NCBI GenBank assembly: GCA_963920525.1
Contig: OY986439.1
Location: 22,100,819 to 22,164,818 of the forward strand
Source: Dichetophora obliterata
Taxonomy: Eukaryota > Arthropoda > Insecta > Diptera > Sciomyzidae
DNA length: 64,000 bases
Reading direction: 5' to 3'
The notes beneath the pieces were generated by a model, which was not told where the DNA came from, searched no databases, and saw only the letters and a list, made by a program, of their open reading frames with translations. Shown piece by piece: positions 10,872-22,960 of the stretch. The position numbers and the translations under genes are program-made. The first letter of the stretch is position 1; the number at the start of each line of letters is the position of its first letter.

Positions 10872-11790
10872 GTCGTCTCACTCTACGAAAACATTTCTTG
10901 AAAAACTCACTATACGTTTATGGACAAGATTTTTTGTACTCGTATGAAATAAAAAAAAATTGTTAGAAGTAACAATACTACATGAAGTACAGGTATACGC
11001 TGTATCCAAATCTAACTTGTCTTAAGAGACATATAGTAATAGGATATTGTTGCTACCTTCAACAATATTTAAGGGTACTTTTTTTAAAAAGGCTGAACAA
11101 AGACCCACAAAAAAAGCGCTATAGGGTTAAAATATTTGACAACAATATTCTCAGGAAATTTTAATATATTTCTGTAAACACATTAACTAATATATCAAAG
11201 TCATGTATTTAGTAGTTTTCTTATTCTTTATTGCTAAAATTGCTAAATTAAGAGTAAATTTTAAACATTAATTAAAAATTTGTGATTGTTGGAATCTTGA
11301 TTTCTTAGGTTCGAAGTAATAAAGCGGTATTTTATTTTAGCCGCTTCGCTTACAACTTGTAGAGCTTTGTATGCTACCTTTCTAGGCAACCTACCAACTT
11401 CTTCTCACCCACCAAATAAAAAAGGAAGGTGTAACAGGAAACAGTACGTTTGTATTTTTTCATTTTGTATATAGAAGAAAATTACGTTGCAATTTGATAG
11501 CAACTAGAGTGGTATACTATATATTAGGCCGGGTCGAAAAAAAAAGTTTGATTAACTCGGTCTAGAATATTTCTTGGATCATTGTAGTACCATCCACGAA
11601 AGGATTTCGCGATGTGTAAACCTTTAGGAATCTTTTTAAAAATGTGCAAAAAAAACACTTTTTGTATGGGCAAGATTTTGTGGAACCACACATACATCTT
11701 AAAAGCTATAAAATCGAGTAATCCGAAACTAACCGTCGGATTGAGTTCAAACTTCCGGAAAATATTTACCTCGGTGTCTTCGATACTGAC
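10872..11790. other. No gene recognised; AT-rich spacer
   Basis: No coding signal or terminal repeat structure seen. Short open frames at 10982-11164 and 11612-11815 have the Lys/Phe/Ile-rich composition expected by chance. Confidence 0.4.
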
Positions 11791-12500
11791 CAGAGATCTG
11801 CAACGAATACTTTAAAATAAGTAGTACTCGAGTACTATTCGTTCACAACTCAGCGATTCAAATCAGAGATTTGAAATGAATCACATTTTTGAATCATGAG
11901 CCACTTACTCAAAAATGAGTACGAATAAGTATAAGTAGTTTCCAAAGTAGTACTCATATGTGATTGATTCAAGACAAAGTGATTTAAATAGTATAGAATG
12001 AATTAGATGTTATAGGTTGCCACCTAATAATTTGTATATTTAAGCATTTCAAACATCATTTAACAGCGATAGGTGGTCGCTATAAAATTCAATATGATTA
12101 ATAAGTGGCCACCCTATCATAAAGAAACTGCATAATTTTGAAATTCTGACAACGGATTCGGATTCAGCGACCCATTTTTACCTAGTGTTCGCGACAGTGC
12201 CGAATTCATAAAAATAAAAAATTAAGATGGCAACCCTATAAACCATTTTAAATTTTAAAATTCTGACTTCAGTTCGAAATCAGCGACCCCCTAACACTGA
12301 TAAACTATGTTTAAAATTCTTAAAAATACATATTATAAGGTGGTAATCCTTAATATTTAATTCATTTTATACTTATCTGATTCACTTTGTTTTGAATCAA
12401 TCACAAATGAGAACTAATTTGGAATCTACTTATACTCATGCATACTCATTTTTGTGTAAGTGGCTCATGATTCAAAAATGTGATTCGTTGCATATCTCTG
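11791..12500. mobile_element. hAT-like foldback element with 8-bp duplication, 710 bp
   Basis: Ends CAGAGATCTGCAACGAAT (left) and CAGAGATATGCAACGAAT (right, read inward) continue into long imperfect inverted arms (about 11791-12000 against 12350-12500), both containing TTTTTGAATCATGAGCCACTT. The flanking octamer ATACTGAC at 11783-11790 and 12501-12508 is exact. A separate repeat occupies the loop (12010-12345). Confidence 0.85.
12010..12345. mobile_element. Nested repeat in the foldback loop, family shared with the window end
   Basis: Begins near ATAGGTTGCCACCTAATAAT and ends near the inverted AAGGTGGTAATCCT. Internal blocks (CGGATTCGGATTCAGCGACC, GAATTCATAAAAATA, AAGATGGCAACCCTAT) recur at 63600-63990. 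It has short inverted ends, no coding capacity and unknown classification. Confidence 0.5.
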
Positions 12501-12508
12501 ATACTGAC

Positions 12509-13069
12509 ACACAATATAAGCTGCAAATTTATAAATATACAAGTTTTCATGTAAAAATTCCTCATTTTAGCTTTAAAATACGTCAAAATACGTATTTTAC
12601 GTCATTCTGGCAACACTGGAAAAGAAAACGATTAAGCCATGCATTGCAGCGGGGATGATTTCTTAAAACACTTTAATAAAATATACTTATTATTAAAATT
12701 TTTAAAGAAAAATACCCCTTAATAAAGCTGTAGCACAAATATGAAATTTTAAAACTTTTAAATATAATAAAAACATATAATAAAAATCGGCTCAGTACTT
12801 TTGTAGTAAAAATTTATAATTTCATGGCACTACATATTTATATATTAGTATAGATACACAGGTGAGGAGTAGAGCAAAGTGCGCCTGGAAATAGCTAGTG
12901 TTACATATTTAAGAGTTGAATGTATTTGACACAATAAAGTGCATCGAGCATATGATTGTCTTGTTCTCTACTTACTTTTTTCTTTCAAGCATAAGCAAAC
13001 ATAATACAGCATTCTCTCACAAAAAAGTGGTCACTCTGCAGCATTTGTTAGCCTCTGACCTGTTAGCCT
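12509..13069. other. No gene recognised
   Basis: AT-rich sequence without recognisable features. Confidence 0.35.
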
Positions 13070-13230
13070 CTAATTTATAAGGTCGTGGCACTTGAGAGAT
13101 ATCCACTCTTTTTACGCCTTTGCTTGAACTGTCACTGTTCGTTTCTTTGTTCTATGCATTCATTTTCTTTTCATCCATTCTGACAGTTCGACCGAGCTCG
13201 CTCTCAAGTGCCACAACCTTATAAATGAGC
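13070..13230. mobile_element. Short MITE-like inverted repeat
   Basis: TTTATAAGGTCGTGGCACTT near 13075 is mirrored by AAGTGCCACAACCTTATAAA near 13205, giving arms of about 28 bp around a loop of about 90 bp. The target duplication is uncertain because the flanks are AT-rich. Confidence 0.5.
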
Positions 13231-13279
13231 CTTGCCTCTGACCAACATACGCACTTTCTCATTATTTTTAAATGCTTTA

Positions 13280-13679
13280 AGGCTTGATTACCCAAGCGTA
13301 AGGTAACGTAGCATGACGTTGATAACTGTCAAACTAAAATCTGTTTAATGATAAATGTGTACATGTCGTTACCGAAATCGTAACGTGGCGTGACGCAGCA
13401 TAGAAGTCTGTAGAAAACAGATTTCTACGCAACGTGGGACAAGCGAAAAATTTTGTTTAACTTCACAAAATTGTAAATTTTAATACTATATAAGAAAGGA
13501 TGGAGTCTTTTATTGAAGAGGAGAAGTTAATAAGCCTACTAGAATAAAATGAGTGCCCTCCACTACGGCGCCTGCACTACGTTGGACTACGATTTCGGTA
13601 AACGCTTATCCTCGAGGAAACGTCGCACTACGCAACATCCCTCTGCGCCACCTCACGTTACGCTTGGGTAATCAAGCCT
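13280..13679. mobile_element. PIF/Harbinger-like element (AGGCTTGATTACCC family), deletion derivative
   Basis: Ends AGGCTTGATTACCCAAGCGT on both sides (right end read inward), with TTA flanks at 13277-13279 and 13680-13682. A short remnant at about 13500 encodes MESFIEEEKLISL before a stop. That resembles the start of MADF/Myb-like DNA-binding proteins that PIF/Harbinger elements carry beside the transposase. This suggests the MITE is an internal deletion of an autonomous element. A 763-bp inverted dimer of the same family lies at 49076-49838. Confidence 0.8.
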
Positions 13680-13743
13680 TTATGCATTCGATACGACCAA
13701 ATCGAGAGAATCAAATCAATGCAAAAAACAATGAGCATACTAA

Positions 13744-15851
13744 AGGCAGATTCACTGACCACCTTCAGCAAGTTTTTTGTGACAGCTTTTTTGCTCTCTC
13801 TGTGGGAATGTGCCGCAGGTCGATTCACTGACATGTAAAACTTTCAGCAAGTTTTCTGTTTTTCTTTAACATATTCAATATTGCCAGGCTCAATGCTTCT
13901 TTATTTTGAAGCTTCAATATTAAAATATGGCAACTTCAACTCAAGAAACTCCATTCTGGCAACACTACTCAAAAAGATTCAGCATCAAAATTGAAATTAA
14001 GTTAATCCATGGTACAATTACTGATAAGGTAGTAGCGTAGACTGGCTTTTTTCTCACGAGCGGCGATGGGTACTTGTCAAAATTAGCTGTTTATGCAATT
14101 AATCAAAGAAATCTGAAAAAATAAGCAACGACTTAAACATAGCTAGTCAATCGCAGCAAACTAAAAACATTCCAATACACTTCGCGAACAAATTAAACGA
14201 GTCAAAGAAAAGTTAATAATAAGCATATAGCTAGCAGAGCTGTAAAAGAATGCATTCATTTGTGATTTAAAATCATTTAATTCCCAATCAATGATTTAAA
14301 AAATTGATTGCATTCATTTTTTCAAATCATTGATTGTGATTTAAAATTTAAAATCCCAATCAATGATTTGAAAAAATGATTGCATTCTTTTTTTCAAATC
14401 ATTGATTGTGATTTGAAATTTCAAGCCCCAATCAATGATTTGAAAAAAAGAATGCAATCATTTTTTCAAATCATTGATTGAGATTTTAAATTTTAAATCA
14501 CAATCAATGATTTGAAAAATGAATGCAATCAATTTTTTAAATCATTGATTGGGAAATAAATGATTTAAAATCATAAATGAATGCATTCATTCATTAAAAT
14601 CATTTTTTTTATTTTTTTATTTAATTTAAAATATTTTGTTAGAAAGGACAAAATTCAAATTTTTAAGGCCTGCAAATTTTCACAACATTTTCGTCAGAGC
14701 AGTACTCTGTTCCGCTGCGTGAAATTATCGCAACATGTTTCTGAGCAACATTTTTTCACGACAATTTAATTGTACTGCCTGTTTTTAACTACGTTAACCA
14801 CTGGGCTATTACGCAATACGAAACAAAAGAAATAAAAATGCATATGAACAGAAAAATTTTAGTTATGGGTTAGTATTTGTGAAAGTTTAAATTTTACACC
14901 GCAAGGTTAAAAAATATGCAGTATATTTTGAGCTGTATGAAAATTTATTCCAAGATTTTTAACCGTGTATAAGGAATTGAAATATTAAAAGAGTAAGCTA
15001 AACATGTGAAAGAGCTCGAGAGCGAACCAAACAATAAATAACAAAATAAAATTAAAATAAAAGCTCTTAAAAAATTATTGTTGCTTGCAAGTTACAAAGA
15101 TAAACTGTTAAACAAATAATATTAGTCTATGAATTTCCAATACTTGTTCAACAGAGATATCAATACTTTTGATAATAAGATATGTTACAGAAAAATATGG
15201 ACCCCCTCTGTAAAATGTGTTTTCTCATCTTGTCCCAAGGACTCAATCGAAGCCGGATTGAAGCATTGATCCAAACACACTGTTTAATAAAAAATATCTT
15301 ACTTACTTCACACTGATATTTTAAAACATTATGTTATTGAGATTACAGTGAATGTTTGCAATGATTTAAATAAATTAATGAAATATCGTGAATGCAGTCA
15401 ATAATCTCCAACCAAGGATTTGAAAAAATGATTGCATTCATTTTTTTCAAATCATTGATTGGGACTTGAAATTTTAAATCACAATCAATGATTTGAAAAA
15501 ATTAATGAAATTTCAAGTCACATTCAATGATTTGGAAAAATGATTGCATTCATTATGAATATAAATCACATGATTTAAAATCACAAATGATTGCATTCTT
15601 TTACAGCTCTGATAGCTAGTCAACAGCAGCAAACTACAACTCCTTTAGCTGTTTTTGACAACTACCAATCGCCAAAAAACTGTCACGGCTACCTTGTCAA
15701 TAATTATACCATGAGTTAATCAAGTCAAAAAGAGTGCAATAAGTTCTTGTTACTCTCTCATTGAGTGTGAAGAGAGAGAGCACAAAAATTTTCAAAACTT
15801 CATATAGAAAAAACTTGCAAAACTTGCTGAAGGTGGTCAGTGAATCCCGCT
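13744..15851. mobile_element. PIF-like element with long inverted arms, interrupted by a foldback element
   Basis: Left end AGGCAGATTCACTGACCACC and right end (read inward) AGCGGGATTCACTGACCACC are followed on both sides by TTCAGCAAGTTTT. TAA flanks at 13741-13743 and 15852-15854. Arms continue inward (blocks near 14000-14160 and 15620-15720 are inverted copies). The unit is split by the foldback element at 14235-15611. A 152-bp relative is at 47474-47625. Confidence 0.75.
14235..15611. mobile_element. hAT-like foldback element with perfect TIR and 8-bp duplication, 1377 bp
   Basis: The TIR CAGAGCTGTAAAAGAATGCA is at the left end, and TGCATTCTTTTACAGCTCTG at the right is its near-exact inverse. 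The target duplication ATAGCTAG is exact (14227-14234, 15612-15619). The subterminal arms are arrays of CAATCAATGATTTGAAAAAA-type units in alternating orientation, so each arm folds on itself. No transposase gene. It is inserted in the PIF-like element at 13744-15851. Confidence 0.9.
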
Positions 15852-15854
15852 TAA

Positions 15855-16529
15855 GCAAAACAAATATTTTATAGAGAAATAACTGAAATCGATGTGATTT
15901 TCTAAAAATATATACTATTAAGGCTGATTATTTTTTTAACTTTGCACCCCTCTCCTGGCCAAAAAGGAGCGGCATTTTTTGAACACATTATAATCTTCGC
16001 AAAAATTCTACCTTGTGTCAAACATAGCATAACCATCAAACAAGCATTTCTGCGAAGAGAATAAATTAACGAAAATGAACACCGAACATGTTTGGCTAGC
16101 AAGCCACGGCATAATAAACAAAAGTGCTTCCCTTCACCATTAAACGTATTTCTCAACTAATTAAATAGCACTTCTCTCTACAATAAAACTTCTACAATAA
16201 CAAAAAGGTACAGTTACAGAAATATTTCGTACTCTCAAAATAAAAACGTACTCTTGTTATTACGTTTCGATGCAACTGTGAACTGGTCACCGTCAAAAAA
16301 GTAAACAAACAAGTCATTTTCAATTCAGTTGCTGGATTCTATACAATACGGTTTACAAGGAAACGTATTATCAATTTTCTGTGAATATTTTAATAGTTAA
16401 TTAAGAAAAATCCATTTTTTAATAAAATTTTTATTTTTAATCCTTTTGGTTTCTTCAACACCAAACTAGCTGTCTTCAAAAATTGGCAGATAACAAGGCA
16501 ATAAGGCACAACTGCTGTGTTGCATAGGT
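15855..16529. other. No gene recognised
   Basis: AT-rich spacer. The minus-strand frame at 15902-16156 shares a short nucleotide block (AACATGTTTGGCTAGCA near 16084) with 43299-43320 and is more likely repeat-derived than a gene. Confidence 0.35.
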
Positions 16530-16662
16530 GCATGTCACACTTAGCGGACACGAACAAATTTGTTGTTGTTTTCACGGGTAAAAGAAGCTTTCTCAATTTC
16601 CAGTTTTTTTTTTACCCGCGAAAGCAACAACAAATTTGTCCGTCTCCGCTAAGTGTGACATT
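16530..16662. mobile_element. Palindromic MITE-like hairpin
   Basis: GTCACACTTAGCGGACACGA near 16533 is mirrored by TCCGCTAAGTGTGAC near 16660. Arms of about 50 bp include AACAAATTTGTTGTTGTTTTC and its inverse, separated by about 35 bp. Non-coding. Confidence 0.6.
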
Positions 16663-16683
16663 CCCCATAGTAAATGTTTTAAA

Positions 16684-17105
16684 GACACAACATTGTTGAC
16701 ACAACCAAGGCAGAATAATGAGGTAGAGTAAATAGCTTTGACAAGACCTATCGTTAATGTCAAAATCATAAAATATAGTGCTGCCATATCACAAATTAAA
16801 ATCCCATGAAAAAGTCATACTGATGAAATCCTTTACAAAAAATACTTCAAAACGGGGAAGTACAGGTTTTTTGCTTTAGGTAAGCTTGAAGCGGACTTAT
16901 TCTGCTTATATATAATATATATATATATATAATATATATATATATAAAATTCCTTTTCCAAGTGCTTATCCCAGAAAATAACATTAATAAAGAAAACTGG
17001 CAACTGTAAAACACACTTTGACATTAACAATAGGTCTTGTCAAAGCTACTTACCCTTCCTTGTTATTCGCCATGGACACAACAGAGGAATGTATTCAGTT
17101 GTATT
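16684..17105. mobile_element. TIR element with about 75-bp arms
   Basis: The left arm (16690-16768) contains TAGCTTTGACAAGACCTATC, and the right arm (17014-17100) holds its inverse (GATAGGTCTTGTCAAAGCTA-like). The outer tips are GTTGACACAACC on the left and GTTGTGTCC read from the right. The loop includes an AT dinucleotide stretch near 16911-16947. The target duplication is not clear. Confidence 0.55.
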
Positions 17106-17395
17106 GTTGTCTACCGTAATAGCAATTTACACATTGAAGATATAAATTACTGTTGTGTTGTGAGCCGCAATAAGGCTATTAGTTAAAAATTTTAGATCAC
17201 AAAACTTATTTTTTTCCAGAATCCACAAAAATTTGAAAGAAATCTTTAATCAATTAAAATATTTTGACGGTATTGCTCTATCTTTAAGATATCGAAAATG
17301 ACAATTCGATTATGACTTATAAACAAAAATAAATCTTAAAAAAATATATGCATACATACACAATTTTCAACATTTTATTTTAGACAAACAATACA
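17106..17395. other. No gene recognised
   Basis: AT-rich DNA without features. Confidence 0.35.
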
Positions 17396-17398
17396 TTA

Positions 17399-18152
17399 GG
17401 GGTATTCACGATGTGTTGTATATGTATTTTTGATAAATTTGATATTTGAAGTAAATTTTGTAAAATTACAAGAACAAAATGCACAGTTTCCAAAATACAA
17501 CCTGTAGCAAAAATATAATAACGAAACCCTATTTCATTCTATGTAATTTTCATTGAGTATTTTATCAGTTGATCGCAAAAGCACTTCTCCTCAACAAAGA
17601 GAAAGTTACTGGCTGCGCTGTGAGATTTCTAAACCTTTAGCTGTGGAGGTGGTGATAAATTTTACCACCTTTTTAACATAAATATTTTTGTCGTCTTTGC
17701 AAGAAGGCTAGTTAAATAAAGTGCCAGTTTTGTTAAATTTACAAAAACAAATAAACAAATTGATATTTGTATTTCTTTTCAGGAGAAATATCAAAACCTT
17801 TTATAATATCAAAAAATATCAAAAACAAGAAATAATTTTTAAAAACCTCTTTTTATAAGAATTTTTTAGTACAATTAACCACCGGGTCAATTTACCACCA
17901 CGTCACAGACTATGTCAAAAAAAATCTCCAAAGTTAAAGGTTAATCAAAATCAATAAAATTTTATGTTTCGTTTCAATTTTTTTATGAACTGTTGAATAA
18001 TGATTTCAATTTATATTTCGAAACAAAAGTACGAAACAAGAAATTTGCTGTGTTCAAAAAAATTTATTAGACGTTCGTTCAAAATAAGTTGAAAATAAGT
18101 ATTGTAAATTTTTTAAAAATTTCTCACAAATACACCATATCGTGAATACCCC
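17399..18152. mobile_element. TIR element sharing both ends with the densovirus-carrying unit (virus-free copy)
   Basis: Left end GGGGTATTCACGATGTGTTG and right end (read inward) GGGGTATTCACGATATGGTG; TTA on both flanks (17396-17398, 18153-18155). About 226 bp of the left end aligns with 55265-55490. The segment at about 17940-18035 aligns with 55497-55595, and the last ~100 bp with 58680-58787. This copy lacks the viral genes, carries a private segment at about 17630-17940, and has no ORF of note. It serves as the empty-site relative of the unit at 55265-58787. The 3-bp TTA duplication suggests a PIF/Harbinger-type MITE. Confidence 0.85.
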
Positions 18153-18155
18153 TTA

Positions 18156-19294
18156 TGTAACTTTAAACTTTCTTCACAAATTCATAACGATCTTTGTTTT
18201 TATAACAACACAGTTGTATTTACCAACTCCAGAAATTTTACAACACTAAGACGTCCTTTACGCTCGCCATGTGACATGTTTGTAAAATCCTTTCTTTAAT
18301 TTAGTCTTTTTTTTTAATATGTTATGTATTTGTGTTACAATGCGTCAATGTAATCCAATGCGTCAAACACCTGCATTCACGTTATCCTGTCTAGAAAATA
18401 AACGCACTCGGTCATCGCCAACTCAAAACACGGACTGAGATCGACCAAAAACAGAAATTCGCGACTTCATTCCAAATCGAAAATTTATGCTCGTTATTAT
18501 ATCTTATGTTTTATAGTTTTTGTAAGAAAAAAGACAGTAACAAAAACTCAGTTCACATTAGCGACTATTAATTAATTACACTAAAGGAAGGAAATGAGCT
18601 TTCCATCAAATTTTTTCATTTAGTTTTTTTTTTTTTTTTTTTTATTCAAGTGCACCACATGTCGATTTTCTTCGAAGCAAAGAAACACTGACAGCACAAA
18701 GAAAGAAAAAACGCTTTAAAAAAAGATGCCGAAACTGTAACAGATGCTTCTACCAGCGACCTGCGAGACAGAGTGACCACTTGAGCAACGGAATCTCGGA
18801 TGCGTTATCGTGTTGTAATGGATGGATGGATGAATGGCTGGATGTATAGATAAATGGAATGTAGCAACAACTCATTTATCGACTGGGTGGCTGAAATCTG
18901 ACTGAATGTGAGGTAAAATTAAATTGTTTGTTTGCCTGTATCTTTGTGTTTATTAATTAAGCCTGATTATGTTCTCAAAATTAAGACTTCTAAAAGGGTA
19001 ACGATATTAAAGCATAAAAAAGAACATAGAATGCATTCTAATTCGGGTCATGGGAATCGAGCAGAACGTTGGCATACATATTTGCCTCGCAACGGTACAG
19101 CTTTTAAACTGTAGTGGGTGGGTGGGAATTTCTTTTGTTTCATAAGAACGGATTTAAAGTCTTGACTATAGCTATCGGTCAATGTGTTAACCTTTTTGAA
19201 GAGAAACTTAAAAAAATTAAACGGAAGTGAACTGAAACCAAAAATTGAATTATAAGGCCCTTTCTATGCTTTGAGAATGGAACTCAGAATATAG
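18156..19294. other. No gene recognised; includes homopolymer T and GGAT repeats
   Basis: A T-run of about 20 near 18626-18645 and a short ATGGATGG repeat near 18820-18860 are the only notable features. Confidence 0.35.
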
Positions 19295-19302
19295 GTGTAT
19301 AT

Positions 19303-21284
19303 TAGGGTGGCCTTAACTGTATGCGTGCGGTGCCCTCGTTTGTTTCTTACATGTCAAAAGTATATTCTGAAAATTTCAGGAAAAAAAATTTATATATAAA
19401 CGTGCCGCTTGCGACCTTAAGTTGAAAATCTGATTTATATGGGGGAAAAAGTGCTAATTTTTCTAAAAATACCAATCATTTTTTTGGAAAGTGCGTATTT
19501 TTATAAAAATGGCACGTGTCTCGTTTTTTATTTTATTTTTCTTAAAATACTATCTCAATCATGAAAATTAGACAAAAACGAACGGAGTTGTGATTTTTTA
19601 ATTTTCGAAAAAAATTTAATTTTTTTTCCTTGTTATATTAAAAAAATCGCAAGAAACCAAATTTCAAAGAATTTATCGAAATACTGAGGAAATATTATCT
19701 TAAACTATATTTCAAACACATAAAAAAATTGTGGAATTACGTTAAATAACATGGTCGTTATGAAATTTTTTGTTAGAAGTGTGCTTTTTTACCAAAAAAA
19801 TACCCAAAAATTTAAAAATGCACATTTGGAAAAAAATATCAAGAACTATATTAGGGATAGATGTGAGCTATTTTGTGCAAAAAATTATAAAAAAACCAAA
19901 ATTCGGAGACCAAAGTTATAACTTTTTTTTTAAAAATTCTCAAAGTGCCTGTTTCTGGCATTTCGAACACAAAAAGGTCATACAAAAATCTGAAAAACTT
20001 TGTTTCTCATATTAAACGACTTCAATTATTTAAAAAAAAATAAATGATTTTAGTTATATAGAAAATTTTTGAATTCCAGGGATGCCAACCCTGGTTTACC
20101 CTGGTTTTAGAGTAAAATATATTCAAAAACTCCAAAAACCAACAATTTTCATTTTCACTGCTTGCTACTAGTCAATTTACTGTATATTGTGTTCAGCTTT
20201 CACTGTCTGTCGTTTATTTATTAAGATTTTATTAATTTATTTTTGTTATTTTTTGGTGTTTTTGGTGAAATTTTCATTTTAACCAAGCGTTTACGTAAAA
20301 ATCTATGATAAACGCACAAATATTTCTTCTTCTGGTAAAGTGAATTCTTACTGATATCTTAATAAATAAATTTTTAGACAGTGTAGCGCCAACCAATGAA
20401 ATTTGTTGGTTTTTAGGGGTTTTTCATGATTTTTAGCCTCCTAAAACCAAGGTATGATATGTTGGCATCCCTGAAATTCCAAAATTTTTCCTAACTAAAA
20501 TCAGTTATATTTTTTTAAAATTATTAAAGTAATTAAAAATGAGAAACATAGTTTTTTAGGTTTTTTTATTATATTTTTTTTTTTTTTGTTCGAAATGCCA
20601 AAAACAGGCACTTTGAGAATTTTTGGAAAAAAAGTCGAGTTTCAAAAGCTATAACTTTGGCATCCGAATTCTGTTTTTTTTTTAATTTTTGCACAAAATA
20701 TTTCACAACTATCCTTAATCGAGGTAATTTTTTCAAAATATGCATTTTTAAATTTTTGGGAATTTTTTTCGTAAAAATACCCAAACTCGAAATTTCCAAA
20801 AAGGTACATTTCAACCAAAAAATTTCATAATGACCAGGTTATTTAACGTAATCCCACCATTTTTTGTATATGTTTGAAATACATCACAACAATGAAATTT
20901 TTTCAAAATTTGGATATTTACGATTTTTTAAGAAAAAAATGAGATTTTTTTCGAAAAGTGAAAAATTACTACTCTGGTAGTTTCTGTCTAATTTTAATCT
21001 TGGAGTTCACTTTTTGAAGAAAAATTAAATCAAAAACAAGACGAGTACTAGTTTTTTCTGGAAATATGCACTTAAAAAAGTTATTGGAATTTTTTGGAAA
21101 AGGAGCACTTTTTCTCCATATAAATCAGATTTTCAACTAAAACTTGCGACCTTTGAAAAACAATATTGGGACGTTTAAAAAACAATATTTTTCTTAAAAT
21201 TACACTGCTTATTTCTGTTTAGTAAAGATACAAAACTCCGACTCGCATTTTGTTACTTTCGGGGAAAAAATAAGGGCGACTCTA
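19303..21284. mobile_element. Long foldback element with exact 8-bp duplication, 1982 bp
   Basis: Left end TAGGGTGGCCTTA and right end (read inward) TAGAGTCGCCCTTA; flanking octamer GTGTATAT exact at 19295-19302 and 21285-21292. The arms are about 770 bp each and imperfectly inverted: for example GAAAATCTGATTTATATGGG near 19423 is answered by CCATATAAATCAGATTTTC near 21116. The centre is occupied by a separate MITE (20077-20473). Frames at 19770-20015 (plus) and 20569-20814 (minus) are the same arm sequence read on opposite strands (both contain TKKIPKNLKMHI) and are not genes by this evidence. Confidence 0.85.
20077..20473. mobile_element. hAT-like MITE inserted at the centre of the foldback element
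   Basis: Ends CAGGGATGCCAAC and its inverse GTTGGCATCCCTG. Flanking sequence GAATTCCA on the left and GAAATTCCA on the right may be an 8-bp duplication with one inserted base. No coding capacity. Confidence 0.65.
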
Positions 21285-21488
21285 GTGTATATACATCCGG
21301 CTACAATTTTGGATTAATATTTCTACTGCACTTTTACTAAAATTTTCCACTACTATTTCTACTTTTTTTTACTTTTATTTCTACTTCGCATGAAATGATG
21401 ATGGTATGATATTATGGTGTGATATGATGGTATGGTATGATATCTTAATATCATAATGGCCAAATTGAACATATTTTATCTATTCTAA

Positions 21489-21843
21489 GGGGCCGTCAAG
21501 TATTACGTAAGCACTACAGGGGGTGGGGAACTTTGATTTGCTTATTTTTGATGACATGCGGGATGGGGGGGGGGGGGGGTCCGCATGGTGATTACATCAG
21601 CAGTATTTACTTTTTAACTTTTTCGAATTTTCTACAAAATTTAGTCGATTTTGGTTTGAACACATATGGCAACCCTACTTGTCTATGCTTGCAAAGGAAA
21701 CCCATTTTCAGGGATTCCAGATGCATGTACGAATGTTAACGTAAGTATGGGAGGGGGTAAGAGCTTTGCTTACTCTTGCTGACGAGTGGTGGGAGGGGTT
21801 AATAATGGCAAAAAATCTGCTTACATAATACTTGAACGGCCCC
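21489..21843. mobile_element. MITE with TAA duplication (GGGGCCGTCAAGTATTA family), 355 bp
   Basis: Left end GGGGCCGTCAAGTATTACGT, right end read inward GGGGCCGTTCAAGTATTATG. TAA flanks at 21486-21488 and 21844-21846. Contains a G-run of about 13-14 near 21565. Non-coding; PIF/Harbinger-like by duplication length. Confidence 0.8.
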
Positions 21844-21849
21844 TAACCA

Positions 21850-22880
21850 TTTAATAATGTATATTTTTTATTACGACCCTTACACATTAATAAAATAAAA
21901 ACATTTAACCACTCAAAGATCTTCACTTTCTATCGTATAAGTTTAACTTCCACCGTGTGTGGCAGCCACACACAAATTCTTTTTTTTTTAACTGTCCGTA
22001 ATTTTTCAGTAAAGTCTTTCTTAATTTATATACAGTTGCTGATTTCTAGAATCAGTGTCTTACATGTTTAAAAACCTTACCCACTTTTTCGAGTACCCCA
22101 AAGTTTCATGGAAAATTGTGCCCCCGCTAGGAATTATGTAAGTTAATGAGTTGTGCGTTAATTTTATCAATCATTCTCTTAGTGCTTAACCCACATAATG
22201 AAATAATGCGTGTGTTTTTTTTTTGTCAATTATACCAATTATATTTTACTTTATACAACAATAACAACAAAAGCAACAATAACAACAATAGCAAAACTTT
22301 TTCATTACAGGTTGCTCCAAATTCCAACACACTTCATAGATGATAGTTGTTCGATGTTAATTCATTGTTGACGTCATTTAAAAATAACAGACATAAAAAC
22401 ACCGTAAATGAGTCGGCTTACCAAAGCAAACGATTTTTGTATGATATGAATTGCATTACATTAAATACGTCATTATCATGTTTATTCTGTTTTTAAATTA
22501 AAAAATTACGAAACAAAGATGGCAACAAAAAACTCACAGAAAATTACCACAAACATTAAGATAAAAGATGTTGAAGGCGATATTTCGACATCAAACAACA
22601 ATTTATAATGTCTGTTACTCCAAAAAGATGGCGGAATTCTAACAAAGAAGTTTTGAGCATAAAATCAAATTTAAAATCATGACCTAACACCGCAAAAAAA
22701 ATTTAAGTATGTAAGTCAATCTCATAAATTAAAACACCTCATTATTACATTTTTTCTGTTTTACTCGTGCGTTCCTCATTACTGTGGACTGCACCTGATA
22801 CTGAATGTTATATCCCGCTTGTAAAAATTTGTCGGTGATGTCATTGTAATGCAGAAGTGTAAGCGGAAGCAAAATCTTTT
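21850..22880. other. No gene recognised
   Basis: AT-rich spacer with an AAC/ACA trinucleotide patch near 22255-22300. No exon signals. Confidence 0.35.
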
Positions 22881-22881
22881 T

Positions 22882-22958
22882 TGTGCTCACTTCTTGTTTG
22901 TGCTCAGTTCTTGTTTGTGCTCACTTCTTGTTCGTGCTCAGTTCTTGTTTGTGCTCAG
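22882..22958. repeat. 17-bp minisatellite, about 4.5 copies
   Basis: Units alternate between TGTGCTCACTTCTTGTT and TGTGCTCAGTTCTTGTT with one C variant. The array runs directly into the hAT-like element at 22961, whose left target duplication (GCTCAGAT) is part of the last repeat unit. Confidence 0.85.
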
Positions 22959-22960
22959 AT

